This document shows positions 1-7,062 of a stretch of 35,041 bases of DNA, one piece after another (within the stretch, counting starts at the first letter, position 1; every line of letters begins with the position of its first letter). A model generated the notes under the pieces. The model saw nothing but the letters and a program-made list of their open reading frames with translations, was not told where the DNA came from and did no database searches. The position numbers were made by a program, and so were the translations under genes. The stretch spans positions 1 through 35,041 of the forward strand of contig PLOL01000018.1 in assembly GCA_003142075.1 (NCBI GenBank), read 5' to 3'. The DNA is from Patescibacteria group bacterium (GTDB lineage: Bacteria > Patescibacteriota > Minisyncoccia > Phycocordibacterales > GWA1-40-21).

Positions 1-145
1 TGTATTTTCCACAATTTGAACATGCTTGATGTCTCATAACTGGGCTGTTACAATCTGGGCACTTTGTAAGTGCAATCCCTTTCAAAGCATGATGTGATCT
101 CGTGCTTCCTCTCTGGGATCTATTATGTCTCATTCGGTTTACCAT
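1..145 (-). CDS. rpmF: 50S ribosomal protein L32, C-terminus cut by window edge
   Basis: Reading leftward from an ATG at 143-145, the frame gives [20 protein letters not shown], then [23 protein letters not shown], running off the window at about residue 48. This is the L32 pattern: a basic N-terminus with R-S-H-H-A-L-K, then CxxC...CxxC zinc ligands. L32 is a small zinc-ribbon protein of the large ribosomal subunit. There is no Shine-Dalgarno. A TATACT -10-like hexamer (155-160 on the complement) ends 9 nt before the ATG, suggesting a very short leader. The left edge removes only the last few residues. Confidence 0.93.
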   Translation of the reverse strand, partial: MVNRMRHNRSQRGSTRSHHALKGIALTKCPDCNSPVMRHQACSNCGKY

Positions 146-182
146 AGTGAAAAGAGTATAGCGTATTTATTAAAAAAAGAAA

Positions 183-209
183 AGGCCCAGTGTATTTCTA
201 CACTGGGCT
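183..209 (-). terminator. Rho-independent terminator of the 217-621 gene
   Basis: The perfect 10-bp stem GCCCAGTGTA / TACACTGGGC (185-194 and 199-208) has a 4-nt loop. On the minus strand it is followed by CCTTTTCTTTTTTT. It begins 8 nt after the stop codon of the upstream minus-strand gene. Confidence 0.9.
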
Positions 210-216
210 CGATCTA

Positions 217-621
217 TTACCTACATTCTTCTATTTTTTTAAAAAGCGGCAGTTCTGTTTTTAAAAACTCTCCAGAGTCATGCATTATTGCAAGGAGTTT
301 TAAAAAATCCTTGAACTGCTCACGGCAAATATTATCAAATAAATCTTCCACCGAAACAGCATATATCTCCTTCTCAATTCCTAGAGACTTCATAAAAAAA
401 GCTGCCTTCTTCTTTCCATTGTCCAAGTCAAAACATACTAACTTGTCCGGAGAAGCCGACACTCCCAGATTTTTTATTCCGGAAAGAAGCATACCTTTTG
501 AATCAAGAGATTCATTTACCGCAATCACTGGAACTTTGTAATTGGCAATGATTTTGTCAGTAATTACAAAGTAGATTTTCTCTTTCACAACTACATAACA
601 AAAACATGTGCAATCTATCAT
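217..621 (-). CDS. hypothetical protein, 134 aa, SD-type orphan
   Basis: I do not recognise this protein. It starts MIDCTCFCYVVVKEKIYFVI, with three Cys in the first eight residues, continues with a hydrophobic strand-like region, and ends in a charged helical half with no membrane segment or signal peptide. The start is well supported: AAAAGGAGG lies 8 nt upstream of the ATG. A TTGACA-16-TATAAT promoter lies at 665-692 and a terminator at 183-209, so it is a stand-alone transcription unit. It belongs to the class of small genes with strong Shine-Dalgarno sites in this window, unlike the neighbouring rpmF and rnhB. The function is unknown. Confidence 0.8.
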   Translation of the reverse strand: MIDCTCFCYVVVKEKIYFVITDKIIANYKVPVIAVNESLDSKGMLLSGIKNLGVSASPDKLVCFDLDNGKKKAAFFMKSLGIEKEIYAVSVEDLFDNICREQFKDFLKLLAIMHDSGEFLKTELPLFKKIEECR

Positions 622-664
622 TGGATACGCCTCCTTTTCTATATTTGAAAAAACTTTCTGAACA

Positions 665-692
665 ATTATACAACAATTTTATAAGTTGTCAA
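665..692 (-). promoter_or_regulatory. sigma70-type promoter for the 217-621 gene
   Basis: On the minus strand TTGACA (687-692) is separated by 16 nt from TATAAT (665-670). It overlaps the stop codon of rnhB and predicts a leader of about 35-40 nt ending in AAAAGGAGG. Confidence 0.85.
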
Positions 693-1291
693 ACATTAAA
701 TTTCCGACAGAAACTTCTCCTATGTTCAGCGCTCAAACCGTATTTTGCTATTAAATCACGGTGTTTTTTCGTTCCATAACCTTTATGAATTTCAAAACAA
801 TATTCCGGATATTTTTTAGCTAGCCTGCACATAAGCGCATCTCTCGAAACTTTTGCAACAATTGAAGCAAAAGCTATCGCTCTTTCTTTCTCATCCCCTT
901 TTATTATCGTCTTTTGGTTTTTAAATATTTTTGGAGCTTTGAGTCCGCCATCAAGCAACACCAAACATTCTTTCGGTTTTACTTTAAGTTTTTTCATTCC
1001 GCTTTCTATGCAATTTCTAATCGCTTTACTTAAACCAAGTTTATCAATTTGTTTCGCACTCTGAAAGCAAACAAAAAAATCCACAATTTTTTCTTTTTTT
1101 AATTTCTTTAATTTTTTGTCTATTTCTTCTCTTTTTTCTGGAGTAAGCTTTTTAGAATCTTTTATTTTCCCGAAATTTTTCCCGTCAAAATCTGCCGGCA
1201 TTTTAAAAGCACCGATTGCAACCGGCCCAGCAAGCGGACCTCTTCCTACTTCATCGATTCCGATAATATATTTGATGACACTTTTTTTCAC
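689..1291 (-). CDS. rnhB: ribonuclease HII
   Basis: RNase HII cleaves the RNA strand of RNA-DNA hybrids and removes misincorporated ribonucleotides. The N-terminal motif GIDEVGRGPLAGPV carries the first Asp/Glu pair. Further family landmarks are LLDGGL near residue 113, the SIVAKVSRD block with another catalytic Asp, and the conserved ending HKGYGTKKHRDLIAKYG...HRRSF. The length of 200 aa is normal. The start is a GTG, chosen because a perfect TATAAT (1298-1303 on the complement) ends 6 nt before it, with no Shine-Dalgarno. That geometry puts transcription initiation at or next to the start codon, implying a leaderless mRNA. Confidence 0.96.
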   Translation of the reverse strand: MKKSVIKYIIGIDEVGRGPLAGPVAIGAFKMPADFDGKNFGKIKDSKKLTPEKREEIDKKLKKLKKEKIVDFFVCFQSAKQIDKLGLSKAIRNCIESGMKKLKVKPKECLVLLDGGLKAPKIFKNQKTIIKGDEKERAIAFASIVAKVSRDALMCRLAKKYPEYCFEIHKGYGTKKHRDLIAKYGLSAEHRRSFCRKFNV

Positions 1292-1323
1292 ATTAATATT
1301 ATATATTATTTACCCGAGAAAAA

Positions 1324-1436
1324 TTTTTACTGATAAAAATGTTATTGTTGATAATATACCAACAATTTTAGTCTATCATTGTCATATTTTATTACCAAAC
1401 TCTTTTAAATTACATTTTCAATAACATCAGTAAAAA
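1324..1436. repeat. nested inverted repeat upstream of rnhB
   Basis: The arms are TTTTTACTGAT plus GTTATTG (1324-1347, with a 6-nt AAAAAT insert) and CAATAACATCAGTAAAAA (1419-1436). Part of the space between holds a second hairpin, ATTGTTG / CAACAAT (1344-1350 and 1360-1366). With its flanks this fills the gap between rnhB and the next gene; I see no ORF in it. Confidence 0.7.
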
Positions 1437-1454
1437 CTTTAACGGGTTAAAAAC

Positions 1455-1489
1455 AAAAGGCGCAAGTTATTTTTTACTTTGCGCCTTTT
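1455..1489 (-). terminator. terminator of the 1495-1953 gene
   Basis: The stem AAAAGGCGCAA / TTGCGCCTTTT (1455-1465 and 1479-1489) is followed on the minus strand by a T-rich tract (TTTTGTTTTT). It begins six bases past the stop codon. Confidence 0.88.
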
Positions 1490-1494
1490 AATTG

Positions 1495-1953
1495 TTACAA
1501 CGAACCCATATCTTGCTGTAAAAGTTTTTCCTCTTCTAGCCTTTTTATTTCTCTTAATTCGGCAAATTTTTTTGCTCCGCCTTTATTAGCAAAATGTTTC
1601 GGAAGAAGATTCCACCTCCCGTGCCAAGTTTTAGTCTCTGGATCAAAATCTGCGCCTAAAAAATAATTGTTATCACAATTATATTCAAGGCGAGTCATGT
1701 GCAAATTTATCGGACACAGATATGACTGTCCGATCTGCACACCTAGTGGCATGTCCAAGAATTCAAGGATTCCTATTTTTTCAGAATCAGCGAGCGAATC
1801 ACCCCTGACTTCAAAGTAATCCTCGACTAACAACTTCGGGTGATTTAATAAACCCATTTGATCCAAATGCCATTTCTTCATAACTCTGTTCAATCTATTC
1901 GGACACAAAAAAATACAAACAAGATGCTTGTCATTAAAATTCATACGATGCAT
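1495..1953 (-). CDS. hypothetical protein, 152 aa, SD-type orphan
   Basis: I do not recognise a family. The protein is soluble-looking, rich in Asn/Asp/Trp in the middle (RLEYNCDNNYFLGADFDPET) and ends in a charged helix (KKFAELREIKRLEEEKLLQQ). There is no signal peptide or membrane segment. The start is supported by GGGGGTGG upstream of the ATG, and the promoter TTGACA-17-TAAAAT lies at 2015-2043. It has its own terminator at 1455-1489, so it is monocistronic. It is divergent from dnaE. Confidence 0.78.
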   Translation of the reverse strand: MHRMNFNDKHLVCIFLCPNRLNRVMKKWHLDQMGLLNHPKLLVEDYFEVRGDSLADSEKIGILEFLDMPLGVQIGQSYLCPINLHMTRLEYNCDNNYFLGADFDPETKTWHGRWNLLPKHFANKGGAKKFAELREIKRLEEEKLLQQDMGSL

Positions 1954-2014
1954 CTTAATCCACCCCCAAGGCAGAATTTTTTACAACAAATATAAAAGAA
2001 CAATATTCCTTATA

Positions 2015-2043
2015 ATTTTACGACTGCGAATTATAGATGTCAA
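2015..2043 (-). promoter_or_regulatory. promoter for the 1495-1953 gene
   Basis: On the minus strand TTGACA (2038-2043), a 17-nt spacer, then TAAAAT (2015-2020). The predicted leader is about 55 nt and carries the Shine-Dalgarno. Confidence 0.8.
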
Positions 2044-2090
2044 TGAGTTTAATTATTTTATTTTTTGATATACTTAGCTTAACCAATTTT

Positions 2091-5000
2091 ATGGCAAAAT
2101 TTACCCATTTACATACGCATTCTCACTACTCTCTTCTAAACGCACTGCCTCAATTGAAGGAGCTTGTTAAAATGACGAAAGAACTCGGGATGTCATCTCT
2201 TGCTCTTACCGATGCAGGCAACATGTACGGCGCGATTGAGTTTTATCAGACATGCAAAAAAAATGATATCAAGCCAATCCTCGGCGTAGATTTTTACGTC
2301 GCAGCAAGAACTCGCCACGACAAGCAAGGAGGAATAGACAATCGCAGAGCAAGACTCGTTCTTCTCGCAAAAAATAATGCCGGCTATAAAAATCTCATCA
2401 AGCTCGTCACGGATTCAAACTTCGAAGGATTTTATTACAAGCCGAGAATCGACCGCGAGCTTATGGAAAAATATTCCGATGGACTCATCTGCATCATGCC
2501 GCATTTTTCCGGAGAAATTTCTTATGCATTGAAAAATGGCGACACAGAAAAAGCAAAAGAAATTTTGAATTGGTATAAAAAAATTTATGGCGCGGATAAT
2601 TTCTTTTTGGAAATTACCCACCATCCGGAAATCGAAGGACAAATTGAACTCAAAGAAAAAATAATTAAATTTGCAAAAGAAACAAAAACACCGCTTGTCG
2701 CAGCACATGATGTTTATTATCTGCATCCTGAAGACAAAGCTGCACGCGACACTCTTGTCCAAGTAAATTCTCATTCTGATTTTTCAGACAGAGCGGATAG
2801 CGGAAGCACAGATGATTTTTCTCTTATTTCTCCGGAAAAAGCTGAAGAATATTTTAAAGACACTCCCGAAGCTCTAGAAAATACTCAGAAAATTGCCGAG
2901 GCTTGCAACATTGAAATAACTTTGGGCCAAGCTGCCTGGAAATTTCCAAATTACATCGTTGAAAATGGAAATTCTTACGACGAAGAATTGCGAAGGCTTT
3001 CATACGAAGGCTTGGAAAAAAGAGGATTGCCACATTCAAAAGAAGTTATAGACAGGCTGGAATATGAATTGAAAGTCATTCATGACAAAGGCTATCCGCA
3101 ATACTTTCTTGTCGTGTCCGATCTTCTCAGATTTTCAAAAGAAAATAATATTTATACAAATATAAGAGGTTCCGTCGCAGGTTCTCTCGTCACTTATGTC
3201 ACAGGAATTACAAAAGTAAATCCGATAGAATACAAGCTTCCATTTGAAAGATTTTTGAATCCTGAAAGACCTTCCGCTCCCGATATCGATATGGACTATG
3301 CCGACAACAGGCGCGATGATGTCATCAATTATGCCAGAGAAAAATATGGAAAAGAAAATGTCGCACAGATAGGAACTTTCGGAACAATGATGGCTCGCGG
3401 AGCTTGCAGAGATGTTGCACGCGCAATGGGTTATCCTCTCGTTCTTGCAGACAAGATTGCAAAACTCGTGCCAATGGGTTCGCAAGGTTTTCCGATGACG
3501 CTCAAAAAAGCTTTGGCGGACGTTGATGAATTGAAAGAAATGTATAAAAATGACAAAGACACGAAAGCAATTATAGACATGGCACAAAAAATAGAAGGTT
3601 GTGCAAGACACATTTCCGTTCACGCAGCCGGAGTCGTCATTGCGCCTACTCCGCTCACAGATTACACTCCGCTTCAATATGATCCAAAAGGCGAAGGGAA
3701 AATTATCACTCAATACGATATGCATGCCGTCGGAGAAGATGGCGTCGGACTTTTGAAATTTGACTTTCTTGGAATTAAAAATCTTTCCATTCTTGCCGAT
3801 GCCGTGAGACGCGTAAAAAAAATAGAGAATATAGATTTGGACATTGAAGAAATTCCGCTCGATGACAAACTCACTTATGATCTTCTCTCACGAGGAGACA
3901 CCACCGGGCTTTTCCAATTGAACGGCTCCGGCATGACAAAATATTTGAAAGATTTGAAACCGACGAGTATCCACGATATCAACGCGATGGTCGCACTTTA
4001 CCGTCCAGGTCCGATTGAACTCATTCCGGAATATATCGAAAGAAAACAAAATCAGAAAAAAATAAAATATTTCGATCCAAGAATGAAAGAATATCTCGAT
4101 TTTTCTTATGGGCTTATCGTGTATCAAGATGACGTCATGCTGACAGCTATCAAGCTTGCCGGATATTCTTGGCTTGAAGCAGATAAACTCAGAAAAGCTA
4201 TGGGTAAAAAAATCCCAGCAGAAATGGAAGCCCAGAAAGAAAAACTTTTGCACGGTTTCGTTGAACATGGACTGACAGATAAAAAAGCAGATACGCTTTG
4301 GAAACTCATCGAGCCTTTCGCAGCTTACGGTTTCAATAAAGCTCACGCAGCAAGCTATGGAAGAGTTGCATATCAAACCGCTTACATGAAAGCAAACTTC
4401 CCTGCAATCTATATGTCAGCAGTTCTTACAGCAGACTCTGGCGATGTGGAAAAAATCGGCGAGTTCATCGCAGACTGTAGAAAAATGGGAATTCCTGTCT
4501 TACCACCGAGTGTTAATGAAAGTTACAGTGACTTCACTGTCGTAAAAACTCCTGGAGCAGATGTTCACTCAGTCGGTGCAGATCGCGACAAAATTCGTTT
4601 CGGACTTACAACTATAAAAAACTTCGGTGAAGAAATTTCAAAAGTTATAATTGAAGAAAGAAAGAAAAATGGAAAATTCACTTCCCTTTCAAACTTCTTG
4701 GAAAGAATCATCGACCGAAATCTGACAAAAAGATCGCTTGAACCTCTCATAAAAACCGGCGCACTCGACGAATTCGGCGAAAGAGGCCAGATGCTTGCAA
4801 ATGCTGAAAATCTTTTAAAATATAATAAAGAGATCGGCAAAAAAGATCAAAATCAAGATTCTCTTTTTGGAATTTTTGACGGACCGGCAGAAGACGGAAA
4901 AACAAAAGAAGCTTTCACTCTCCTGCCGGCGCCGGAAGCCACGATGAAAGAAAAACTTTCCTGGGAAAAAGAATTGCTCGGACTTTATATTTCCGGACAT

Positions 5001-5339
5001 CCGCTTGATAAATATAAAAGCATTTTGGAAAAACAGAAAATAACCGTAAAAAAAATCAAAGAAGAAACAGAATTCGTAAAAAGCATTGTTGACGGCGGAC
5101 AGCCGATCGGCGGAATCATCGAGGAAGTCCGAGAAATAACGACCAAAAATAATGAGCTTATGGCTTTCATAAAAATTGCAGATTTGACCGGCTCAATTGA
5201 TGCCGTAGTATTTCCACGAACTTATGCTGAAATGAAAAATGCAATAACGCCTGACCGCTGTGTCGCCATCATCGGCAAAGTTTCAGAAAGAAATGGAGAA
5301 ATAAGCTTGATTATAGATAAACTAAAGATTTTGGAATAA
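2091..5339 (+). CDS. dnaE: DNA polymerase III subunit alpha
   Basis: Replicative polymerase catalytic subunit, 1082 aa from the ATG at 2091. An in-frame ATG at 2037 would add 18 hydrophobic residues; I prefer 2091 because the protein then begins MAKFTHLHTHSHYSLL, the standard start of the PHP domain. PHP spans about 1-280 and the polymerase core about 290-850. PDIDMDYADNRRDD carries the first two catalytic Asp, and LLKFDFLGIKNL the third. The fingers have YGFNKAHAASYG, and the C-terminus has an OB-fold region (GGIIEEVREI...). The PHP motif reads LTDAGN where many relatives have LTDHGN. No Shine-Dalgarno is seen; TATACT at 2069-2074 suggests a leader of about 10 nt. The gene converges on the next gene with a 2-nt gap and no terminator. 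Confidence 0.97.
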   Translation: MAKFTHLHTHSHYSLLNALPQLKELVKMTKELGMSSLALTDAGNMYGAIEFYQTCKKNDIKPILGVDFYVAARTRHDKQGGIDNRRARLVLLAKNNAGYKNLIKLVTDSNFEGFYYKPRIDRELMEKYSDGLICIMPHFSGEISYALKNGDTEKAKEILNWYKKIYGADNFFLEITHHPEIEGQIELKEKIIKFAKETKTPLVAAHDVYYLHPEDKAARDTLVQVNSHSDFSDRADSGSTDDFSLISPEKAEEYFKDTPEALENTQKIAEACNIEITLGQAAWKFPNYIVENGNSYDEELRRLSYEGLEKRGLPHSKEVIDRLEYELKVIHDKGYPQYFLVVSDLLRFSKENNIYTNIRGSVAGSLVTYVTGITKVNPIEYKLPFERFLNPERPSAPDIDMDYADNRRDDVINYAREKYGKENVAQIGTFGTMMARGACRDVARAMGYPLVLADKIAKLVPMGSQGFPMTLKKALADVDELKEMYKNDKDTKAIIDMAQKIEGCARHISVHAAGVVIAPTPLTDYTPLQYDPKGEGKIITQYDMHAVGEDGVGLLKFDFLGIKNLSILADAVRRVKKIENIDLDIEEIPLDDKLTYDLLSRGDTTGLFQLNGSGMTKYLKDLKPTSIHDINAMVALYRPGPIELIPEYIERKQNQKKIKYFDPRMKEYLDFSYGLIVYQDDVMLTAIKLAGYSWLEADKLRKAMGKKIPAEMEAQKEKLLHGFVEHGLTDKKADTLWKLIEPFAAYGFNKAHAASYGRVAYQTAYMKANFPAIYMSAVLTADSGDVEKIGEFIADCRKMGIPVLPPSVNESYSDFTVVKTPGADVHSVGADRDKIRFGLTTIKNFGEEISKVIIEERKKNGKFTSLSNFLERIIDRNLTKRSLEPLIKTGALDEFGERGQMLANAENLLKYNKEIGKKDQNQDSLFGIFDGPAEDGKTKEAFTLLPAPEATMKEKLSWEKELLGLYISGHPLDKYKSILEKQKITVKKIKEETEFVKSIVDGGQPIGGIIEEVREITTKNNELMAFIKIADLTGSIDAVVFPRTYAEMKNAITPDRCVAIIGKVSERNGEISLIIDKLKILE

Positions 5340-5341
5340 TT

Positions 5342-6796
5342 TTATAAATCAAACTTATATATACACTTTTTTCTTTCGCCATTTTTGTATTGATCATTAG
5401 ATTCTGGTAAATCAACAATTTCTAAAAGTTTACCGCCTGTAAATTCACAAGTTTTTCTTGAAGCAATATTTTCTGGATTACATGTAATTAATAAAGAATT
5501 AACTTTATGTTTTTTCATAAAAGGAAAAAGTAATTTTAAGCTTCTTCCAGCATAATGATGACCTCTAAATTTTTCTTCAACTGTATAGCCAATATTACCC
5601 CCATAATAAATAGACTTGTTATTGCCTACGCGTAAATCAATACGCCCCATTTTTTCTCCATTATCCGTATTTTTCATTTCAAAAAAATAGGCCGGAACAT
5701 AGCCTTTTTCTTCATTAGCAGGAACCATTTTTACCAAAACAAGTTCTAAATCATTATCAATTAGTTTGCCTGGATTCAAAAAAACAAAATCCTTTGGTAA
5801 AAGTTTCCTGAGCTTCTCCGCTTCCAAAGTATAGGCTCTTACGAAAGAATCATCTACATGTGCATATAAAATTCCTTTGCCTTTTCCTGTTTCAACAAAT
5901 TGACTGGCAAATGTAATTATTTCAGCTTCACTATCTTGTATAAACGGTTTTTTAGAAACCCAATCAATTTTTCCTTTTTCATAATCATATATAAATATAC
6001 CAACAGAAAAGGTTCCTCTCTTTATTTTTTTAGCTATCGTTTTATTCCCTTCTCTACCATTTATAATACCGACAAGTTTTCCTTCTCCAATATCAATAAA
6101 TGATTTTGGTAAAAGTGGTCCAGGTGATGCATCTCTCTCAATCCATTTCATATTATGTTTCGCTGGATGAAATGCTATCTTTCCGTAAGTCCAAGGCTTA
6201 CCCATGTCATGAGCTATAGCAACTTGAATTGTTGAATAAGATAAACCTTTTTTATAATCTCTTGATTCTACAAGATTATATCTAAAACCTTTTTTATTAA
6301 GCGGTGCGATGGAAACTTCTTTCGCAGAATATTTATCATTTGCCAAAAGTATTGGCTTTGTCATAACTAGCGATGAAAGATCTTTTCCTTCTGCATGTCC
6401 AAGATGAATTTTTATTCTTTCTCCTTTTAAATTTGGTTTTATTGGAATAGTAAAATACAAATGCATGAGTCCTGTATTTTCATCAATCCAAATATCTGGA
6501 TCTTCCAGACCGATAAAATCCCAATCTTTCTTTGTCAGACTTTTTATTATTTTATCTTCATTTTTAATTATCAAAGGCTTTGTTATCTCAAAATGTTCAA
6601 GATTCTTACCTTTAATAAGATATAACTTGCTGCGATCAGTGTGATTTATCAACAAATCCCCTGTACGGCTTGTAATACAGCGCAATACTCCTATTCTATT
6701 ATATGATCTTGGATCAAGAGTAATCGCCATCACATGGCTAAAATGTTTATCTTTTTTTATTACTTTTCCCTTGTGCTCAATGTAATTTTTATTCAT
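5342..6796 (-). CDS. GH130-like beta-propeller fused to a GNAT acetyltransferase
   Basis: This is a 484-aa two-domain protein. Residues about 1-335 look like a five-bladed propeller of the GH130/GH43 type. The landmark is FIGLEDPDIW (95-103), matching the GxEDPR motif of GH130 mannoside phosphorylases, followed by MHLYFT, HLGHAEG and SPGPLLPK blocks. Residues about 340-484 are a GNAT domain: IDLRVG, YYGGNIGYTVEEKFRGHHYAG (acetyl-CoA loop region R-G-H-H-Y-A-G) and ITCNPENIASRKTCEFTGG. The latter resembles predicted acetyltransferases of the COG3981 type. A plausible role is modification of a sugar or sugar-containing envelope precursor; the substrate cannot be read from sequence. No signal peptide is seen, so it is probably cytoplasmic. 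There is no Shine-Dalgarno; TATACT ends 6 nt before the ATG. Confidence 0.8.
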   Translation of the reverse strand: MNKNYIEHKGKVIKKDKHFSHVMAITLDPRSYNRIGVLRCITSRTGDLLINHTDRSKLYLIKGKNLEHFEITKPLIIKNEDKIIKSLTKKDWDFIGLEDPDIWIDENTGLMHLYFTIPIKPNLKGERIKIHLGHAEGKDLSSLVMTKPILLANDKYSAKEVSIAPLNKKGFRYNLVESRDYKKGLSYSTIQVAIAHDMGKPWTYGKIAFHPAKHNMKWIERDASPGPLLPKSFIDIGEGKLVGIINGREGNKTIAKKIKRGTFSVGIFIYDYEKGKIDWVSKKPFIQDSEAEIITFASQFVETGKGKGILYAHVDDSFVRAYTLEAEKLRKLLPKDFVFLNPGKLIDNDLELVLVKMVPANEEKGYVPAYFFEMKNTDNGEKMGRIDLRVGNNKSIYYGGNIGYTVEEKFRGHHYAGRSLKLLFPFMKKHKVNSLLITCNPENIASRKTCEFTGGKLLEIVDLPESNDQYKNGERKKCIYKFDL

Positions 6797-6802
6797 GTAA
6801 GA

Positions 6803-6830
6803 AGTATAACAAAGTTATTTGACTTCCCAA
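6803..6830 (-). promoter_or_regulatory. leaderless-type promoter of the propeller-GNAT gene
   Basis: On the minus strand TTGGGA (6825-6830), 16 nt, TATACT (6803-6808), then 6 nt to the ATG. It interleaves back-to-back with the thrS promoter; the two -35 boxes are adjacent. Confidence 0.6.
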
Positions 6831-6847
6831 ACCTAATTGACTATTAT
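6819..6847 (+). promoter_or_regulatory. thrS promoter
   Basis: TTGACT (6819-6824), 17-nt spacer, TATTAT (6842-6847). Initiation near 6854 gives a leader of about 209 nt that contains the T-box. Confidence 0.8.
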
Positions 6848-6853
6848 AGGCAT

Positions 6854-7040
6854 ATAGGGATTGGTGGCTACTAACCACACAACCCGTCAAAATTTTTATT
6901 AAAAAATTTTCTTCGGGTAAGAAACAATCTTGAAAAGTGCTTACCTTTTGGTAAGAAACTAGGTGGAACCACGAGCAACGTAAGTTGTGCGCCCTAGTAA
7001 AAATGCAAAATTATTTTGTATTTTTACTAGGGCGATTTTT
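6854..7040 (+). promoter_or_regulatory. T-box leader controlling thrS (compact form)
   Basis: The antiterminator bulge TGGAACC (6964-6970) sits in ACTAGG...CCTAGT, which can pair around it. The competing terminator is CGCCCTAGTAAAAAT (6990-7004) with ATTTTTACTAGGGCG (7020-7034), then ATTTTTATT. That is the T-box arrangement: uncharged tRNA pairs its NCCA end with TGGN, stabilises the antiterminator and allows readthrough into the synthetase. The 5' part is much smaller than a canonical Stem I. It holds a GGG..CCC hairpin at 6857-6885 whose apical loop GGCTACTA contains ACT, a Thr codon. Then come ACCCG..CGGGT around an A/T-rich hairpin (6882-6918) and GGTAAG..CTTACC. Thr specificity is inferred from the gene and this loop. 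Confidence 0.82.
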
Positions 7041-7062
7041 ATTGGCTTAATTTAATAATATT

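Noticed and set aside
3135-3725. Long antisense ORF (196 aa) within dnaE
   Set aside because: Shadow of the dnaE reading frame; Cys/Ser/Phe-rich composition typical of antisense translation, no start signals.
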